Shown piece after piece: positions 1 through 5,881 of a stretch of 6,439 bases of DNA. Source of the stretch: JBGTLA01 sp041744375 (lineage in GTDB: Bacteria > Actinomycetota > Acidimicrobiia > Spongiisociales > ZC4RG35); assembly GCA_041744375.1 (NCBI GenBank), contig JBGTLA010000092.1, forward strand, positions 1-6,439, in the 5' to 3' direction. The notes beneath the pieces are model-generated. The model did no database searches and had not been told where the DNA came from. It worked only from the letters and a program-made list of their open reading frames with translations. The translations under genes were made by a program, and so were the position numbers. Numbering within the stretch: position 1 is the stretch's first letter; every line of letters starts with the position of its first letter.

Positions 1-125
1 ACCTCACCAACGTACTCCGGATCATCGATGAATCGCCAGATCCCGTAGACGTCCGACCCGAGGTGGATGTCGACGCGAGCGTCCCAGTTGGCGCGGTTTG
101 TCTCGCGGTGGTGGTCGATCGGCAT
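1..125 (-). CDS. Probable class I SAM-dependent methyltransferase, N-terminal part (runs off left edge)
   Basis: The frame starts at ATG (complement of 123-125) and reads 41 codons to the window edge without a stop. The peptide holds the segment NRANWDARVDIHLGSDVYG, followed by IWRFIDDPEYVGEV. The 'NRANWD-R---H' opening is one I associate with the N-terminus of a group of actinobacterial class I methyltransferases, ahead of the SAM-binding fold. The SAM-binding glycine motif itself lies outside the window, so the assignment rests on this N-terminal signature alone. No Shine-Dalgarno sequence precedes the start. A GATACT hexamer sits 6 bases upstream, which would suit a leaderless transcript. 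The start codon shares one base (TGATG) with the stop of the decayed antitoxin frame upstream, so the gene may once have been transcribed with it. Substrate unknown. Confidence 0.6.
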   Translation of the reverse strand, partial: MPIDHHRETNRANWDARVDIHLGSDVYGIWRFIDDPEYVGE

Positions 126-405
126 CAGCGCAGTATCGCGCCCGAATCCAAGATACGGGCAGGTAGCGAGCGCACTCGCAAACCGCCCATCCCAGTGAAG
201 TCGTGGCGCAAGTGGTTGGGGTCGAAAGGCGCGAGGTGCCGGCGGCGAGCGATGATCACCTCGAGAGGTATCGGTTCCCGACTGAGCGGTCGCAGCTCGG
301 CCACAGGTTTTCCGGAGCGGGGATGATGAGCCGTTCGCCTTTGGCGGCGCGGTCGACGATGTCGCCGCCGTGGTTGCGCAGTTCGCGGATCGAGACTTCT
401 GGCAT
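125..405 (-). pseudogene. Phd/YefM or VapB-type antitoxin, frameshifted
   Basis: From the ATG at 405 the minus strand reads MPEVSIRELRNHGGDIVDRA, then AKGERLIIP (29 residues). This is the typical N-terminal DNA-binding domain of Phd/VapB-type antitoxins ('vsirELRn...ivdrva.Ge.liit'). The familiar continuation, RSGKPVAELRPL and then PLEVIIARRRHLAPFDPNHL, is in the next frame and begins at 319. One missing C in the C run (GGGG at 319-322 on the plus strand) explains the break. Joined, the product would be about 93 residues, normal for the family. The last 23 residues (after LRHDF) do not look like a usual antitoxin tail, so the 3' end may also be altered. The frame ends in a TGA that overlaps the methyltransferase ATG. 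No intact PIN-domain or RelE/Doc toxin follows. A sequencing or assembly slip in the C run cannot be excluded. Confidence 0.7.
132..137 (-). promoter_or_regulatory. Possible -10 box for the methyltransferase
   Basis: Read on the minus strand this is GATACT, which keeps the conserved second A and final T of a bacterial -10 hexamer. It ends 6 bases before the methyltransferase ATG, so transcription would begin at or next to the start codon. No convincing -35 box is seen. The case rests mainly on the same arrangement recurring upstream of other genes in the window. Confidence 0.3.
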
Positions 406-413
406 GGACCTGT

Positions 414-431
414 TGAATCACGCGTGATACA
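414..431. promoter_or_regulatory. Palindromic operator-like site of the antitoxin
   Basis: The core ATCACGCGTGAT (417-428) is a perfect 12-base palindrome. Extending it to 414-431 gives TG-A-core-A-CA, an 18-base palindrome with one mismatched pair. It lies just upstream of the antitoxin ATG (405) and overlaps the likely -10 region. Antitoxins of the Phd/VapB type normally repress their own operon by binding such inverted repeats, so autoregulation is inferred. Binding by another regulator is possible. Confidence 0.5.
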
Positions 432-457
432 TATCGGAAGGCTTAGATCCAGGACAA
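428..457 (-). promoter_or_regulatory. Weak candidate promoter of the antitoxin locus
   Basis: On the minus strand TTGTCC (complement of 452-457) resembles a -35 box, and TATGTA (complement of 428-433), 18 bases further on, could be the -10. The -10 overlaps the end of the palindrome at 414-431, an arrangement expected for repression by occlusion. The hexamers match the consensus only partly (4 of 6 and 3 of 6). Confidence 0.3.
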
Positions 458-513
458 GAGGGCGCGCAAATAGCTGAGGACAAACCCGATGATCCGCCTG
501 TGGATCGCACCGA

Positions 514-519
514 TAAGCT
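514..519 (+). promoter_or_regulatory. Possible -10 box for the HIT gene
   Basis: TAAGCT fits TANNNT and ends 9 bases before the HIT ATG, so the transcript may have little or no leader. The intervening GCAGGA (521-526) resembles a Shine-Dalgarno sequence but sits only 2 bases from the ATG, too close to work well. The remaining stretch from 432 to 513 shows nothing else I can support. No clear -35 box is seen. Confidence 0.35.
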
Positions 520-528
520 GGCAGGACG

Positions 529-948
529 ATGGCCACCATCTTCACCAAGATCATCGAGGGCGAGATCCCGGGCACATTCGTATGGCGCGACGAGAAGTGC
601 GTGGCGTTCATGTCGATCAACCCGCTGCGTCGCGGCCACACCCTGGTCGTGCCCATCGATGAGATCGACCATTGGATCGACTGTCCCGATGACCTGCGCG
701 ACCACCTCTTCGATGTCGGTCAACGCATCGCCCGTGCCCAACAAGCCGCCTTCCGTCCTCTCCGGATCGGGCTGATGATCGCGGGGCTCGAAGTGCCCCA
801 CCTCCACCTCCACGTCGTTCCGATCGACGGTGTCCACGACCTCGACTTCGCCAACGCCGCTCGCTCCGCCGACCCCGCCGAGCTCGAAGCGGCCGCCGCA
901 GCGATTCGTGCGGAGCTGAGAGCGGCCGGCGAGCCGGGAACCACCTGA
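529..948 (+). CDS. HIT-family (histidine triad) protein
   Basis: A 139-residue protein of the HINT/Fhit-like superfamily, whose members hydrolyse or transfer nucleotides from phosphoramidates, dinucleoside polyphosphates or similar nucleotidyl conjugates in the cytoplasm. The opening MATIFTKIIEGEIPGTFVW is the standard HIT start. The middle has the conserved NPLRRGHTLVVP strand (31-42). The triad is H91-L-H93-L-H95 followed by VVP, with H93 expected to be the nucleotidylated residue. Length is usual for the family, and the ATG is supported by the conserved N-terminus beginning right there. The transporter gene follows closely on the same strand, so the two are probably co-transcribed. The exact substrate cannot be read from sequence. 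Confidence 0.93.
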   Translation: MATIFTKIIEGEIPGTFVWRDEKCVAFMSINPLRRGHTLVVPIDEIDHWIDCPDDLRDHLFDVGQRIARAQQAAFRPLRIGLMIAGLEVPHLHLHVVPIDGVHDLDFANAARSADPAELEAAAAAIRAELRAAGEPGTT

Positions 949-967
949 CATCGGCGTTTTCCTGGCT

Positions 968-1780
968 GTGCTGGCCGCCGTCGGCTATGGCGCAGGCGAC
1001 TTTCTGGGCGGTGTGGCGACCCGCGCCTTGCCGGTCATGCGCACTCTCTTGTGGGCTCATGCCATCGGCTTGGTGCTCATGGCTGCCTGGGTGACGGGCG
1101 CGGGTGTGGCGCCCTCCGGCCCTGATCTGGTGGCCGGCGCGGCCGCGGGTGTTTTCGGGCTGGCCGGGCTCGTGTTCCTGTACACCGGGTTGGCCCATAG
1201 TCCGGCGGCCGTGGTTGCGCCGGCGGCAGCCGTCTTGGGAGCGGTCGTCCCGGTCCTCGCCGGTGTGGCTCTGGGAGAGCGACTCGATGCCGTGTCGTGG
1301 TCGGGTGTCGCCTTGGCATTTCCAGCCATCTACCTGGTCTCTTCGGTACCGGGCTTTCGACGGCGTGGGGCCGGCATCGGCCACGGGCTGGCGGCAGGGT
1401 TGTTCTTCGGCTGCTACTTCGTGGTATTCGCCCAGACCAGCGGGGAGTCCGGGCTCTGGCCGCTGTTGGCGTCTCGGGGAGCCTCGGTGGCCCTCATCGG
1501 CCTCGCCGCCGTCGCCACCTTCAGGTCGTGGCTTTCGGCTCCGCCGCCCGGGATCAGGATGGCTGTGGTTGGGGTGGGGTTGTTGGATCTGGGTGGCAAT
1601 GTCGCCTATCTCCTGGCCACGCAGAGTGCGCCTCTCGTCGTGGTGGCCGTGGTGGCGTCGTTGTTCCCGGCCGTGACCGTCGCCCTGTCGCGACTCTTGC
1701 TTTCTCAACACCTGACGGTGCGCCAGCTGATGGGGTTGTGCGCGGGGGTAGGGGCGGTCGCACTGTTATCGGTGGGGTGA
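968..1780 (+). CDS. EamA/DMT-family membrane transporter
   Basis: About 270 residues, very hydrophobic, with the two-fold EamA repeat of drug/metabolite transporters (normally ten transmembrane helices in the inner membrane). The first repeat covers roughly residues 1-120 and holds GYGAGDFLGG, a frequent start of helix 1, and SPAAVVAPAAAVLGAVVPVL, the typical end-of-repeat helices. The second repeat covers about 140-270 and ends with the matching SAPLVVVAVVASLFPAVTVA. The chosen GTG at 968 trims helix 1. The open frame extends upstream as DIGVFLAVL, matching what homologues usually contain, but holds no ATG, GTG or TTG there, only CTG at 962 and ATC at 950. The true start may therefore be non-standard, or the gene may be translationally coupled to the HIT gene, whose stop is at 946-948. 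Substrate unknown; family members export amino acids, nucleotides or drugs. Confidence 0.85.
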   Translation: MLAAVGYGAGDFLGGVATRALPVMRTLLWAHAIGLVLMAAWVTGAGVAPSGPDLVAGAAAGVFGLAGLVFLYTGLAHSPAAVVAPAAAVLGAVVPVLAGVALGERLDAVSWSGVALAFPAIYLVSSVPGFRRRGAGIGHGLAAGLFFGCYFVVFAQTSGESGLWPLLASRGASVALIGLAAVATFRSWLSAPPPGIRMAVVGVGLLDLGGNVAYLLATQSAPLVVVAVVASLFPAVTVALSRLLLSQHLTVRQLMGLCAGVGAVALLSVG

Positions 1781-1785
1781 GACTG

Positions 1786-2928
1786 TCAAGCAGATCGACT
1801 GCGAATTGCGTAGTCGGAAACCGCCTCGTCGAGCACCTCCATCGCCCGGCTGTGCCCTGACAAGGCGTCGGTCGTGGTGTACGCCAGGACCCGTCCCACC
1901 CAGAGGCGGAACAACACTCCCCTCCATCCAGGCTCGCTCCGATAGTTCGCCCGCAACGCCAGAAGTGTCTCGAACCACATGCCGGCGTCGAGGAAGGCGA
2001 ACGTCGGTCGGATCAGGTTCCCCAACAGCGGACCGGCGATCGCGTCGGGGAGAAAGGAAGCGGCGGAGATCTCGGCGGTTGTCCAGCCCGCACCGAGCAG
2101 ATGGATCGTCGCTTCTGCGTCGTAGGCGACCCGGTAGGCGACTGCCTCCTCCACCGGCGACTGCGGCTCGACCACATGGTCGACCGGGCCGAGGCCCGCC
2201 AACGTGGTGACTTCCGTCGCAGCCTCGAAGCACTCCACCACCATGTCACGAAGTTCATCCAACGAACCGTACAGGGCGTGTTGCTTGCCACCCCGGATGT
2301 AGTGCTCGTAGATGGGAAGCCCGGTGGCGGCGGTGGAGTAGGTGATGAGGGTGTCGATGCCCCAATCCGACCGCCCCCTGACGAGAGGGTCGGCGGCGAG
2401 CCTCTCGACGACGGGTCGGCTGAGGAGGATCTCACCGCCCAGCGGCTGTTGGATCTGCCAGAGGATGGAATCGGGATGCCCAATGGCGAACAGCGGCCGG
2501 GTGATCAGCCAGGTGATCATGGCGTCGGTGGAGGCGCGGGGGAAGTAGTGGCGGACGATGGGGTAGCCCCCGTCCGCCGCCCGCTCGGCTCCCTCGATCC
2601 AGCTCGAGTCGAAGTTCGTGATGTCGGTGTCGTAGAAGTGGAGTCGCTCGAGGTCGGTGTCGAGGAACCGGCGCATCGCCGTGTTCATGCCGTCTCCCTT
2701 TCCCGGACGGCGGTCGCCGAGGCGGTCTTGGACGATGACCTCCACCGGAGTGCCGGTGGCGGCCATGAGCAGTGGCGCCTCTCGCGCCAGGAACTCGAAG
2801 GTCTCCTCTCGGGCGGCTCCCACCGCCAGCACTCTCCCCACTCGCTCGTGTGCTGCGGCGGTGGCCAGGTTGCCCAGAGCAACCTCGTGGTCCTCGACCT
2901 TGAACGGGAACACCACCATGCTCTTCAT
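1786..2928 (-). CDS. mgs: Mannosylglycerate synthase (GDP-mannose:D-glycerate mannosyltransferase, GT78)
   Basis: A 380-residue GT-A glycosyltransferase closely resembling Rhodothermus marinus mannosylglycerate synthase (397 residues), which makes the compatible solute alpha-mannosylglycerate in a single step from GDP-mannose and D-glycerate. Visible hallmarks, in order: VVFPFK near the start, RPGKGDGMNTA (74-84, nucleotide-sugar contact), HFYDTDIT with the metal-binding D100-x-D102, VRHYFPRASTDAMITW (125-140, with R131 and D135 of the acceptor site), QQPLGGEIL, RRSDWGIDTL-like RGRSDWGIDTL (184-194, W189 and D192), and GGKQHALYG with H217, the third metal ligand. Numbering of D100, D102 and H217 coincides with the R. 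marinus enzyme. The start MKSMVVFPF differs by one residue from the R. marinus start; the ATG at 2919 is an alternative. The same frame stays open far upstream, antisense to herA, but only the part from 2928 is family-like. It converges on the transporter gene with 5 bases between stops. Confidence 0.93.
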   Translation of the reverse strand: MKSMVVFPFKVEDHEVALGNLATAAAHERVGRVLAVGAAREETFEFLAREAPLLMAATGTPVEVIVQDRLGDRRPGKGDGMNTAMRRFLDTDLERLHFYDTDITNFDSSWIEGAERAADGGYPIVRHYFPRASTDAMITWLITRPLFAIGHPDSILWQIQQPLGGEILLSRPVVERLAADPLVRGRSDWGIDTLITYSTAATGLPIYEHYIRGGKQHALYGSLDELRDMVVECFEAATEVTTLAGLGPVDHVVEPQSPVEEAVAYRVAYDAEATIHLLGAGWTTAEISAASFLPDAIAGPLLGNLIRPTFAFLDAGMWFETLLALRANYRSEPGWRGVLFRLWVGRVLAYTTTDALSGHSRAMEVLDEAVSDYAIRSRSA

Positions 2929-2936
2929 CGCGCCCC

Positions 2937-2942
2937 AGATTG
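2937..2942 (-). promoter_or_regulatory. Weak candidate -10 box for mgs
   Basis: On the minus strand this reads CAATCT, which retains the second-position A and final T and ends 8 bases before the mgs ATG at 2928. The 93-base gap between mgs and the divergent herA-like gene must hold promoters for both. No -35 box is convincing. A GGGG run at 2933-2936 could alternatively act as a poor ribosome-binding site. Confidence 0.25.
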
Positions 2943-3008
2943 GCAGCCATCGACCCGCGGCGTGATTCGGCGGAGGGAGAAGTCTCGGGAGGTGTCGTAC
3001 CCCCCGGC

Positions 3009-3014
3009 TACGCT
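3009..3014 (+). promoter_or_regulatory. -10 box of a leaderless-type promoter for the HerA-like gene
   Basis: TACGCT fits the TANNNT -10 pattern and is followed by exactly 7 bases and then the GTG at 3022, so transcription is predicted to start at the initiation codon. No Shine-Dalgarno sequence precedes this GTG, which agrees with leaderless translation. No good -35 is visible. The same 7-base arrangement recurs before sbcD. Confidence 0.5.
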
Positions 3015-3021
3015 CGTCGGC

Positions 3022-4704
3022 GTGACAGAAATGGTCGGGAGGGTGATCGGGACCGAAGACGCCACGCCGCTGGACTTTTGGGTGGCGGTTGCTCCGGGCG
3101 AGTTTCTCCAACTCGATGACGTCGTCGCCCTCGAACGAGTTCTTCCCACCGGCGAGCAGGTGAAGGTCTACGGGATGGTGGGCCAGGTCCGGGCCAGGCA
3201 CGAAGGTGCCCGGTTCGACTCCGATGTCTTCCTCATCTCCGACGGCGTCCTGCCCGCCGAAGTGTCGGAGGCGGCGCGCGTCACCGCCACTCGATTCGAC
3301 CCTGAGATCTTCGTGCCTCCCCGACCCGGGCAGCCGGTAGTGCGAGCCGAGGGCGAGGAGCGCGACAAGGCCCTGTTCTTCGATCGCATGGAGCGTCGGT
3401 TCGCGGTGGGGCTCACCCGTGACGACTCCCCCCTGTTCGTCAACTTCGAGTTCCTCAACGGCGAACGGGGCGCTCACGTCAACATATCGGGCGTGTCGGG
3501 AGTGGCGACCAAGACGACCTACGCCACCTTCCTTCTCCACTCCCTCTTCACGGGCCCAGTGCTCGGGGCGGGGGCCATCAACACCAAGGCGCTCATCTTC
3601 AACGTCAAAGGCGAAGATCTGATGCATCTCGATCGGGCCAACGCCGCCATCGACGACACCCAACTGGCTCGATATGGGGCTCTCGGGCTGCCGGCCGGCC
3701 CTTTTCGCTCGGTGGGCTTGTATGCCCCGCCCCGGCCCGACTCGCAGACTCTGCGAGCCGACGTCCATACCCGCTCTGATGTCGAGAGCTTCTGTTGGAC
3801 ACTGGCGGATTTCTGCCACGACGATCTGCTTCCGTTCCTGTTTGCCGATGCCGAGGACGATCGCGCCCAGTACACGATGGTGGTGTACTCGGTCATGGCG
3901 CAGTTGCGCCGGGTCACCGCCCACGACGACGGTTCCGTGGTGGTGGAAGGGGTCACGGTGCGGACCTTCCGCCAGTTGGCCGATCTGATCACGGACAAGG
4001 TGACCAGCGAGGACGACGGTCCGGCGTGGGCCGGCACCGCCATCGGTCGCGGAACGGTCAACGCCTTCGTCCGGCGGCTCAACTCGGCGGTGCGCCACGT
4101 CGAGCGCGTCATTCGCGGCGACATGTCCCATCCCGACCGGCACCGCATCGGCACCGCCGGCCATCAGGTGACGGTGGTCGACCTCCACAACCTGCACGAC
4201 CGGGCCAAGAGGTTCGTGGTCGGGGTGACGGTGCGCCGGGCGTTTGAGCAGAAGGAGCGCCAGGGCCGCCGGGGCGACGACGATCTCCTGTTCCTGGTGC
4301 TCGACGAGCTCAACAAATACGCACCCCGCGAGGGGACCAGTCCCATCAAGGAGATCCTCTTGGACGTGGCCGAGCGGGGTCGGAGCCTCGGTGTGATCCT
4401 GATCGGAGCCCAGCAGACCGCCTCGGAGGTAGAGCGACGAATCATCGCCAACTCGTCTATCCGGGTGGTGGGGCGGCTCGACTCGGCCGAGGCGTCCCGG
4501 GAGGAATACGGTTTCTTGCCTTCGGCCCATCGCCAGCGCGCCACCATCATCAAACCAGGAACGATGCTCGTCTCGCAGCCAGAGTTGCCCCTCCCGTTGG
4601 TGGTGGAGTTCCCGTTCCCGGCCTGGGCGACCCGGGCTTCGGAGGTTCAACCCGACGCCGACCGCGCCGACGTGCCCGACGACCCCTTCGCAGGGTTGGA
4701 CTGA
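3022..4704 (+). CDS. HerA-like DNA-repair ATPase (HAS-barrel + DUF87 motor)
   Basis: A 560-residue protein related to HerA, the hexameric DNA-pumping ATPase that works with end-resection nucleases. Residues about 4-60 (MVGRVIGTEDATPLDFWVAV and following) look like the HAS-barrel of HerA/ATP synthase-type proteins. The P-loop position is NISGVSGVATKTTYATFLL (154-172): K164-T165 are present but the usual glycine before the lysine is T163, so it is not a standard GxxxxGKT. Walker B is FLVLDELNKYAP with D428-E429. Downstream, GAQQTASEVERRIIANSSI (462-480) and GRLDS match the HerA sensor region. Start: GTG 3022 is preferred because it follows the -10 box by 7 bases; ATG 3031 is the alternative. 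The frame is open for about 300 codons upstream, but this is antisense to mgs and not family-like. It lies directly upstream of sbcD and sbcC on the same strand, supporting a role in double-strand-break processing. Confidence 0.85.
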   Translation: MTEMVGRVIGTEDATPLDFWVAVAPGEFLQLDDVVALERVLPTGEQVKVYGMVGQVRARHEGARFDSDVFLISDGVLPAEVSEAARVTATRFDPEIFVPPRPGQPVVRAEGEERDKALFFDRMERRFAVGLTRDDSPLFVNFEFLNGERGAHVNISGVSGVATKTTYATFLLHSLFTGPVLGAGAINTKALIFNVKGEDLMHLDRANAAIDDTQLARYGALGLPAGPFRSVGLYAPPRPDSQTLRADVHTRSDVESFCWTLADFCHDDLLPFLFADAEDDRAQYTMVVYSVMAQLRRVTAHDDGSVVVEGVTVRTFRQLADLITDKVTSEDDGPAWAGTAIGRGTVNAFVRRLNSAVRHVERVIRGDMSHPDRHRIGTAGHQVTVVDLHNLHDRAKRFVVGVTVRRAFEQKERQGRRGDDDLLFLVLDELNKYAPREGTSPIKEILLDVAERGRSLGVILIGAQQTASEVERRIIANSSIRVVGRLDSAEASREEYGFLPSAHRQRATIIKPGTMLVSQPELPLPLVVEFPFPAWATRASEVQPDADRADVPDDPFAGLD

Positions 4705-4728
4705 CCCGGTTTCGTCACACCCATCTCC

Positions 4729-4734
4729 TACCCT
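4729..4734 (+). promoter_or_regulatory. -10 box of a leaderless-type promoter for sbcD
   Basis: TACCCT fits TANNNT and ends exactly 7 bases before the GTG at 4742, the same spacing as upstream of the HerA-like gene. It lies in the 37-base gap after the herA stop. This suggests sbcDC can be transcribed separately even though the three genes could also be read through. The CGGGGA just before GTG might instead serve as a crude ribosome-binding site, though its spacing is short. Confidence 0.45.
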
Positions 4735-4741
4735 CGGGGAT

Positions 4742-5881
4742 GTGAAGATTCTCCACACCGCCGACTGGCACGTCGGGCGCACCATCCGCGGCCGGAGCCG
4801 CCACGACGAACACGTGGCCGTTCTCGGCGAGATCGCCGCCGTGGCCGCCGCCGAGAAGGTGGATCTCGTGCTGGTGGCGGGCGATCAGTTCGACACCGCC
4901 TCGCCCAACCCGGCGTCCGAACAGCTCGTGTACCGAACGCTGCTCGATCTGGCCGAGAGCGCTCCGGTGGTGATGGTCGCCGGTAACCACGACCACCCTC
5001 GGCGCCTGGCGGCGGTGGCGCCCCTGCTCGAGTTGGGCCGGGTGACGGTCGTCTCTTCGGTGGCCCGCCCCGAAGAGGGTGGAGTCGTCAGGCCAACAGG
5101 TACGCACGCCCGGATCGCAACCCTCCCCTTCCTTTCCCAGCGCGCCATCGTCACCGCCGCCGACCTCATGGACCTCGCCGTCGACGAGCACGGCGGCAAG
5201 TATCAGCGGCGCTTGGAAGCCATCATCGAGGCCTTGAGTGTCGACCTGTCCTCAGAGGAGGTCAACATCATGGTCGGCCATGTCATGGTCCACGGGGGCG
5301 AGGTTGGCGGTGGGGAGAGGGCCGCTCACACCGTGTTCGACTATTCGATCCCCGCCCAGGCCTTTCCCCCGGCGCTCGGGTACGTGGCGCTGGGGCATCT
5401 GCATCGCCACCAGTGTCTGCCGGCACCGGCTCCTGTGTGGTACTCGGGCTCTCCTCTCCAGCTCGACTTCGGTGAGGTCGACGACCGCAAGGGCGTTCTC
5501 GTCGTCGAAACGGAACCAGGACTGCCTGCATCGGTCGAGTTCCGCCCTCTCGCCTCGGGTCGGAGGTTGCGGGTGGTGGCGGGCACGCTGCCTCAGGTGG
5601 AGGAAGCCGCAGCCGACCTCTCCGACGCCGACTACGTCAAGGTCGTTCTCGACGAGCCGGCCCGGGCCGGTCTGGCCGAGGAGGTGCGTCGCATCGTCCC
5701 CCAGGCGGTCGACGTGACCATCGATCCGCTCCGCCGCACCGGGGGGTCGCGGTCGCGTCCCACCCGTCTTGGACGAAGCCATCGCGACCTGTTCGAGGAA
5801 TATCTCGTCGAGAAGGACGCCCGCGACGAGCGGGTGCTCGCGCTCTTCGACGAACTCGTGGGAGAAGCCCATGAAGCCTGA
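4742..5881 (+). CDS. sbcD: Exonuclease SbcCD, nuclease subunit SbcD (Mre11-type)
   Basis: A 379-residue metallophosphoesterase that, with SbcC, cuts hairpins and protein-blocked or double-stranded DNA ends using Mn2+. The phosphoesterase motifs appear in order: motif I DWHVGR (D8, H10), motif II GDQFD (D48), motif III GNHD (N82, H83), motif IV GHVMVHGGE (H180) and motif V GHLHRH (H219, H221). The capping/C-terminal region follows to about residue 310. The last ~70 residues, ending in FEEYLVEKDARDERVLALFD, have the usual helical SbcC-binding character. Length is typical. Start: GTG at 4742 gives the conserved MKILHTADWH opening with no extra residues. It follows the herA-like stop by 37 bases and overlaps sbcC by 11 bases, so the two subunits are co-translated. 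Confidence 0.95.
   Translation: MKILHTADWHVGRTIRGRSRHDEHVAVLGEIAAVAAAEKVDLVLVAGDQFDTASPNPASEQLVYRTLLDLAESAPVVMVAGNHDHPRRLAAVAPLLELGRVTVVSSVARPEEGGVVRPTGTHARIATLPFLSQRAIVTAADLMDLAVDEHGGKYQRRLEAIIEALSVDLSSEEVNIMVGHVMVHGGEVGGGERAAHTVFDYSIPAQAFPPALGYVALGHLHRHQCLPAPAPVWYSGSPLQLDFGEVDDRKGVLVVETEPGLPASVEFRPLASGRRLRVVAGTLPQVEEAAADLSDADYVKVVLDEPARAGLAEEVRRIVPQAVDVTIDPLRRTGGSRSRPTRLGRSHRDLFEEYLVEKDARDERVLALFDELVGEAHEA
5861..5864 (+). promoter_or_regulatory. Ribosome-binding site of sbcC
   Basis: GGAG, within GTGGGAGAAG at the 3' end of sbcD, lies 6 bases before the sbcC ATG. This is one of the few clear Shine-Dalgarno sequences in the window and fits internal translation of the second subunit from a shared message. 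Confidence 0.6.

Noticed and set aside
63..427. Two short plus-strand open frames at the left end (63-326 and 203-427).
   Set aside because: They lie opposite the methyltransferase and antitoxin reading frames and their products resemble nothing.
617..1711. Minus-strand 364-codon open frame opposite the HIT and transporter genes.
   Set aside because: Its product is rich in Arg, Gly and His with no motif, as expected for the complement of GC-rich coding DNA; the plus strand has the HIT triad and a hydrophobic transporter.
1781..1785. A terminator between the convergent transporter and mgs genes.
   Set aside because: Only 5 bases lie between the stops and I see no stem-loop followed by a T run on either strand.
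968..2928. The EamA transporter as a dedicated mannosylglycerate or precursor carrier.
   Set aside because: It is convergent to mgs, sits behind the HIT gene in its own unit, and nothing in the sequence indicates a sugar or solute substrate; proximity alone is not enough.
2101..3021. Plus-strand open extension upstream of the HerA-like GTG, about 307 codons.
   Set aside because: It is antisense to mgs, has no recognisable domain, and HerA-family similarity begins only after 3022, right behind a -10 box.
2929..4785. A long minus-strand open frame antisense to the HerA-like gene and the start of sbcD, continuous with mgs.
   Set aside because: Its translation is low-complexity and shows no family resemblance, while the opposite strand carries clear HerA and SbcD motifs. 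High G+C at third positions removes stop codons from the mirrored frame. Only the part from 2928 to 1786 is a gene.
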